Assembly: GCA_963752495.1 (NCBI GenBank)
Contig: CAVVYJ010000002.1
Location: 1 to 64,000, forward strand
Source of the DNA: CAVVYJ01 sp963752495
GTDB lineage: Bacteria; Pseudomonadota; Gammaproteobacteria; Burkholderiales; Methylophilaceae
DNA length: 64,000 nt
Direction of reading: 5' to 3'
The translations under genes were made by a program, and so were the position numbers. This document shows positions 60,021 through 64,000 of the stretch, one piece after another. Below the pieces are notes generated by a model. It saw only the letters and a list, made by a program, of their open reading frames with translations. It made no database searches and was not told the origin of the DNA. Each line of letters opens with the position of its first letter. Position 1 is the first letter of the stretch.

Positions 60021-60920
60021 ATGACACTCATAGAATTAAAGTTTGTTGTTGCTGTTGCGCAAGAGCGCAACTTTAGACGAGCTGCCGAAAAATGTTTTGT
60101 TACGCAGCCAGCGTTAAGTTTGGGCATTAAAAAGCTGGAAGAAGAACTTGGTGTGATGATCTTTGAGCGGAGCCGCACCGAGGTGAGCTTGACAGAAATA
60201 GGTGAAAAAATTGTCGAGCAAGCCAATGTGGTGTTAGAGCAGGCGGCTAGCCTAAAAGAAATGGCAAAGCTTGGAACAAACCAGCTAGACGGCTTATTCA
60301 AGCTGGGAATGATTCATTCAGTAGGTCCTTATTTACTGCCAGAAATCATTCCAGTATTACGTAAAACAGCACCAAAAATGCCGCTAGAAATAGAAGAAAC
60401 TCTGACTGCTAATCTTGAAGTGCAATTGCGTAATGGTGTGATTGATGCGGCGATTGTTGCGTTGCCATTTAATGTGCCTGGTGTGCAAACGAAAGCACTT
60501 TATGATGAAGACTTTGCTGTCGTGGTGCCAAGTAATCATCACTGGGCACACAGAAAGCATATAGATCCTAAAGAGTTGTCAGATGAAAAAGTTTTGCTTC
60601 TCAATAGTGGGCATTGCTTTAGCAACCAAGTCACTCAGGCCTGCCCTGAACTTTCTCGCAAGGGTGAAATTTTGCAGGGCAACTCATTAGAAACGATTCG
60701 TAACATGGTAGCTTCCAATCTAGGCATTACTGTATTGCCTTGTTCCGCAACGGCAGAGCGTTATAGTAATCCACTTGTTAAGGTAATTCCTTTTGTTAGC
60801 CCAGCACCTACAAGGCGCATAGCAATTGCTTGGCGTAAGAGTTATGTGCGCGTTGAGGCGGTAGAAAAAATTGCAGAAGCAATTAGAATGACAGGCTCAG
60901 ATTACATGAAAGTGATTTAG
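60021..60920 (+). CDS. oxyR: Peroxide-sensing LysR-type regulator OxyR
   Basis: A 299-residue transcription factor. The N-terminal winged helix-turn-helix is ERNFRRAAEKCFVTQPALSL, as in OxyR proteins. The sensing cysteines stand at residues 199 (NSGHCF) and 208 (TQACPE), exactly the E. coli numbering, with the downstream segment LETIRNMVASNLGITVLP. It lies divergent to katG, its standard target. A terminator follows at 60959. Confidence 0.96.
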   Translation: MTLIELKFVVAVAQERNFRRAAEKCFVTQPALSLGIKKLEEELGVMIFERSRTEVSLTEIGEKIVEQANVVLEQAASLKEMAKLGTNQLDGLFKLGMIHSVGPYLLPEIIPVLRKTAPKMPLEIEETLTANLEVQLRNGVIDAAIVALPFNVPGVQTKALYDEDFAVVVPSNHHWAHRKHIDPKELSDEKVLLLNSGHCFSNQVTQACPELSRKGEILQGNSLETIRNMVASNLGITVLPCSATAERYSNPLVKVIPFVSPAPTRRIAIAWRKSYVRVEAVEKIAEAIRMTGSDYMKVI

Positions 60921-60958
60921 AAAACAAAAAGACGCACATTTTTTTGATTGCCGATAAA

Positions 60959-60981
60959 AAAGGGCGCATTAAGCGCCCTTT
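60959..60981 (+). terminator. Terminator after oxyR
   Basis: AAAGGGCGC (60959-60967), a five-base loop and GCGCCCTTT (60973-60981). The stem is symmetrical enough to serve the convergent pqqA gene too. Confidence 0.82.
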
Positions 60982-60999
60982 CCAATTAGTCGAAACTAA

Positions 61000-61071
61000 T
61001 TATTTGTTCATTACATACATTGTTACTTCGAAACCGAAACGCATTTCAGTAGCTGCTGGTGTTGTCCACAT
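61000..61071 (-). CDS. pqqA: PQQ precursor peptide PqqA
   Basis: A 23-residue peptide: it begins MWTTPAATEMRFGFEVTMY and ends VMNK. Glu15 and Tyr19 form the ExxxY motif whose side chains are joined to build pyrroloquinoline quinone. The ATG at 61071 has AGGAG eight bases upstream. The pqqBCDE genes are not in this window, so the peptide gene stands alone between oxyR and a DUF3426 gene. In methylotrophs PQQ is the cofactor of methanol dehydrogenase. Confidence 0.92.
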   Translation of the reverse strand: MWTTPAATEMRFGFEVTMYVMNK

Positions 61072-61185
61072 AATATTTCTCCTAATTAGTTAACTGGTAT
61101 TACTATGACGTCAATATTACAGATTAGTTGAAATGTAAGCGTGTGCAATGTGATTAAAAATAGCTAATGAAAATCATTAGATATT

Positions 61186-62028
61186 TTAATACACAAGTAA
61201 TACGCGATATCCCGCGACGTTTTCATCGCTGGCATTAATTGCGAGCTTAACGCGAATTTCTTCGTGTGCACGCATGCCGTTATCTATTTTTACCTCTGGC
61301 GCGAGATACTCATTGGGTTTGATAAGTCTTCTTAAAACAGGCTGATCCCCAGCATTAGTGAGCGTAAGCTCGATGTTAGGATAAGTTTGTATGTGATTTG
61401 CATTATTGATAAGCGAGCTAGAAAAGTTGATTACTCCTTCGTAGTTTTCATCTTCCTGCATATCAGAATCATCTATCGCTAAAAAGTCTAATTCCTTCGG
61501 TAGGCTAATTTCACAATGTAACAAGGCGCAACCTTGAGCGAGTATAGGTTTTAATTGTGGGTGATCTACAGCAAGTTTGGTGCGCATAAAATAAGCACTT
61601 TGCAAACCTGCGAAAAATATTAAAAACACACTCGCTAAAGAATACCAAAGATTAAGCTTGATTTTTTTTCTAGAGAATTTTGGATCAGTAGTTAAATCCT
61701 CAATGACAATTGGCTCTGTTACTGCAGGACTAAATTCTCCAATGTAAGTAGGGCCTTCTGTTAACTCGATTTCCTCAATTGTTGATGCTTCTTCATAGGC
61801 AACATTATCCTCAACTACTTGATTAGTAGCATCCTGATTTTCTTGCTCAAGACTTGCTTGATATTCCTCGGTGCTATGAATATCATCGGAAACTTCAGTT
61901 AACCGATTTTTCGCGTTAAAAACATGTTCACAATGCCCACACTGCACCTTGCCACGATGTGCCTTAAGGTGTTCTTTATTAAGTAGAAATTGAGTTCCAC
62001 ACTCGGGGCAAGAAGTGATGTAATTCAT
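61186..62028 (-). CDS. Zinc-ribbon and DUF3426 membrane protein
   Basis: A 280-residue protein of unknown role. The N-terminal MJ0042-type zinc ribbon has CPECGTQFLLNKEHLKAHRG and VQCGHCEHVF; a long acidic, probably unfolded stretch follows (rich in Glu and Asp), then one membrane segment (LWYSLASVFLIFFAGLQSAYF) and the C-terminal DUF3426 domain with HYYLASE-like beta structure (DFLAIDDSD... to RVKLAINASDENVAGYRVLLVY). The start overlaps the prmA stop by four bases. Conserved after accB-accC-prmA in betaproteobacteria. Confidence 0.88.
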   Translation of the reverse strand: MNYITSCPECGTQFLLNKEHLKAHRGKVQCGHCEHVFNAKNRLTEVSDDIHSTEEYQASLEQENQDATNQVVEDNVAYEEASTIEEIELTEGPTYIGEFSPAVTEPIVIEDLTTDPKFSRKKIKLNLWYSLASVFLIFFAGLQSAYFMRTKLAVDHPQLKPILAQGCALLHCEISLPKELDFLAIDDSDMQEDENYEGVINFSSSLINNANHIQTYPNIELTLTNAGDQPVLRRLIKPNEYLAPEVKIDNGMRAHEEIRVKLAINASDENVAGYRVLLVY

Positions 62029-62907
62029 TTTTTAGTGCCAGTCAGCAAAATCCATGCATCTTTTTGTTTGGGTGCGTCCATTTTAAACCATTCGCCATAG
62101 CGCAACATGAGCGCTTCACTCTGAGCTTCTAATATACCCGATAATGCTATTTTGCCGCCAGTTTTGCAATAGCTTGCAAGGGCAGGCGCAAGCACCATCA
62201 AAGCGCTGGATAAAATATTAGCAACCACAACGTCAAAAACTTGATGCGTGAATGTATTTGCATCATAAAAATTAATATCGACATTATTTTGTTCTGAATT
62301 ATAACGACTGGCAATAATAGCCTGATCGTCAATATCTACGCCCACCACATGGCTAGCACCCAGTTTTTTTGCGGCAATGGCCAAAATGCCAGAACCGCAA
62401 CCATAATCTAATACAGTACCAAGCGGCAACTCTGTAAGCCATTCTAAACACAAATGAGTAGTCGGATGGCTGCCTGTGCCAAAAGCCAGACCAGGATCAA
62501 GAATGATGTTTATGGCATCCTGATTAGGTGCCTGATGCCAAGTGGGGACAATGTAGAGTTTATCGGTGATTTTTATCGGGTCAAACTGCGACTGCGTCAC
62601 CCTTACCCAGTCTTGGTCTGTGATGGGTTCTGTAGTGTAGTCAAAATGCGCAATTTTGGTTGCTATCGTAAGGTTACGCAGCAATTGATTGATATCAGTA
62701 GTTTCGCCCAGCATAGCAGTAACGATATTCTGCTGCCAAATGCCTGGGGGAGGATCACCAGGCTCACCAAATATAGCTTGCTCTGCAAGCTGTGTCAGCA
62801 TGAGCATCTTCAATACTTGCTGAAAGCGCACCTAATTCCATTAGGGCATCACTAATGGCTTCGGCATTATGCGCATTTGCCTGAATTTTAAGTAACAGCC
62901 AAGCCAC
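62025..62907 (-). CDS. prmA: Ribosomal protein L11 methyltransferase PrmA (one frameshift)
   Basis: Trimethylates ribosomal protein L11. The repaired protein has 293 residues, the E. coli size. The start is GTG 62907, sharing a base with the accC stop (TAGTG), and gives the standard [20 protein letters not shown]. The AdoMet motif is GTVLDYGCGSGILAIAA and the catalytic-type NPPY equivalent is VVVANILSSALMVL. One extra base in GCTTGC at 62785-62790 breaks the frame; without it TAAEQAIFGEPGDPPPG continues normally. Confidence 0.94.
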
Positions 62908-64000
62908 TACTTGTTTGAAATACCGAGTTTTTGCTCTAAATAATGAATGCTGGTGCCGCCTAAATGAAAGGCAGTATCTGCCATTAAATCTGCATGCAGT
63001 GGGATATTGGATTTAATACCGTCTATCATCATTTCAGATAAAGCAATTCTCATGCGTGCAATTGCCTGATCACGCGTCGCACCATAAGTAATGAGCTTTC
63101 CAATCATCGAATCGTAGTTCGACGGCACGACATAACCAGCATAGGCATGTGTATCAATGCGCACACCAGGACCACCTGGCATGTGGAAAGTAGTAATGCG
63201 ACCTGGGGAAGGAACAAAATTATATGGATCTTCGGCATTAATACGACATTCAATGGCGTGCCCACGTAGTTCAATATCTTTCTGGCGGAATTTTAATTTT
63301 TCGCCTGCTGCTACAAATATCTGTTGTTGCACAAGATCAAGCCCTGTAATCATTTCAGTTACGGTGTGTTCAACTTGCAAGCGGGTGTTCATTTCAATAA
63401 AAAAGAACTCACCTTTTTCATACAAAAATTCAAATGTACCTGCACCACGATATTTAATTTTGCGGCAAGCTTCAGCACAGCGCTCACCAATTTTGTCGCG
63501 TAATTTAGGCGCAAGTAAAGGGGATGGTGCTTCTTCTATAATCTTTTGATGTCGGCGCTGCATCGAACAGTCCCGATCCCCCAAATACACAGCATTGCCG
63601 TGTTGGTCAGCAAGGATTTGGATTTCGATATGACGAGGATTTTCTAAGAACTTTTCCATGTAAACCATGGGATTGCCAAACGCACCTTGAGCCTCTGCTT
63701 TGGTCATTGCCACTGCATTAATAAGTGCAGCCTCAGTATGTACCACGCGCATGCCACGCCCACCACCACCGCCAGCCGCTTTAATAATAACCGGGTAACC
63801 TACTTTTTTGGCTATTCGGATAATCTCAGCAGAATCGTCTGGCAGTGCGCCATCCGAGCCAGGCACGCAAGGCACACCAGCTTTTTTCATGGCGTCTTTA
63901 GCAGAGACTTTGTCGCCCATCAGGCGTATGGTTTCTGCGCGCGGTCCAATAAATACAAAGCCACTTTGTTCTACGCGTTCTGCAAAATCTGCATTTTCGG
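62907..64000 (-). CDS. accC: Biotin carboxylase subunit of acetyl-CoA carboxylase (start outside window)
   Basis: Carboxylates the biotin carried by AccB in the first committed step of fatty-acid synthesis. The visible part begins inside the N-terminal domain ([19 protein letters not shown]) and contains the ATP-grasp signature [18 protein letters not shown], the catalytic [16 protein letters not shown], and [13 protein letters not shown], to the C-terminal end [10 protein letters not shown]. About 100 residues are missing beyond the edge. It shares its stop codon with the prmA start, so accC-prmA-DUF3426 are one transcription unit. Confidence 0.96.
   Translation of the reverse strand, partial: ENADFAERVEQSGFVFIGPRAETIRLMGDKVSAKDAMKKAGVPCVPGSDGALPDDSAEIIRIAKKVGYPVIIKAAGGGGGRGMRVVHTEAALINAVAMTKAEAQGAFGNPMVYMEKFLENPRHIEIQILADQHGNAVYLGDRDCSMQRRHQKIIEEAPSPLLAPKLRDKIGERCAEACRKIKYRGAGTFEFLYEKGEFFFIEMNTRLQVEHTVTEMITGLDLVQQQIFVAAGEKLKFRQKDIELRGHAIECRINAEDPYNFVPSPGRITTFHMPGGPGVRIDTHAYAGYVVPSNYDSMIGKLITYGATRDQAIARMRIALSEMMIDGIKSNIPLHADLMADTAFHLGGTSIHYLEQKLGISNK

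Overview
This window looks like the replication-origin region of a betaproteobacterium, most likely a methylotroph of the Methylophilaceae (Methylotenera/Methylophilus type). The evidence is the gene order rpmH-rnpA-yidD-yidC-mnmE, mnmG-rsmG-parA-parB and atpIBEFHAGDC on one side of dnaA-dnaN-gyrB, with DnaA boxes on both sides of dnaA and three parS sites. The methylotroph assignment rests on a free-standing pqqA gene for the PQQ precursor peptide, an N-terminal fragment resembling PQQ-associated metallohydrolases, and the general protein flavour; it is inference.

Layout. 1-12 kb: a metallo-beta-lactamase lipoprotein fragment, cytochrome b561, infA, a cold-shock gene, a PAP2 phosphatase, then a minus-strand run of hemE, gltD, gltB, hemL, thiE and thiD (haem, glutamate and thiamine synthesis). 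12.8-20 kb: a tRNA-Gly, then a two-partner secretion pair (TpsB transporter and a large FHA-like TpsA exoprotein). 20-26.7 kb: priA, argS, a SPOR protein, dsbA, a short-chain dehydrogenase and a small secreted protein. 26.7-30 kb: glmS and glmU. 30-37 kb: the nine-gene ATP synthase operon. 37-41.4 kb: parB, parA, rsmG, mnmG. 41.6-46 kb: a plus-strand block of four genes (cytochrome c, b-type cytochrome, a long-helix AsmA-like membrane protein, a DUF1508 protein) lying inside the otherwise minus-strand block. 46-49.8 kb: mnmE, yidC, yidD, rnpA, rpmH. 49.8-56 kb: origin, dnaA, dnaN, gyrB and a diguanylate cyclase. 56-61 kb: a 22-residue peptide, a secreted histone-deacetylase-like hydrolase, rubredoxin, katG and divergent oxyR, and pqqA. 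61-64 kb: a DUF3426 protein, prmA and the start-truncated accC.

A striking property of this copy is the number of single-base frameshifts. They hit cytochrome b561, tpsA (three), argS, dsbA, glmU, rsmG, the AsmA-like gene (several), mnmE, yidC (two), katG and prmA. Several of these genes are normally essential and all read through perfectly once one base is added or removed, so most shifts are probably sequence or assembly errors; such genes are annotated here as one CDS each with the shift noted.

The least familiar item is the AsmA-like protein at 42787-45572: a small winged-helix-like head, a long Ala/Lys/Glu helix built from 174-bp repeats, one membrane segment and a periplasmic AsmA-like domain, starting about 130 bp from a perfect parS site. 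No stretch longer than 300 bases lacks a gene. No CRISPR array, insertion sequence or prophage was seen.
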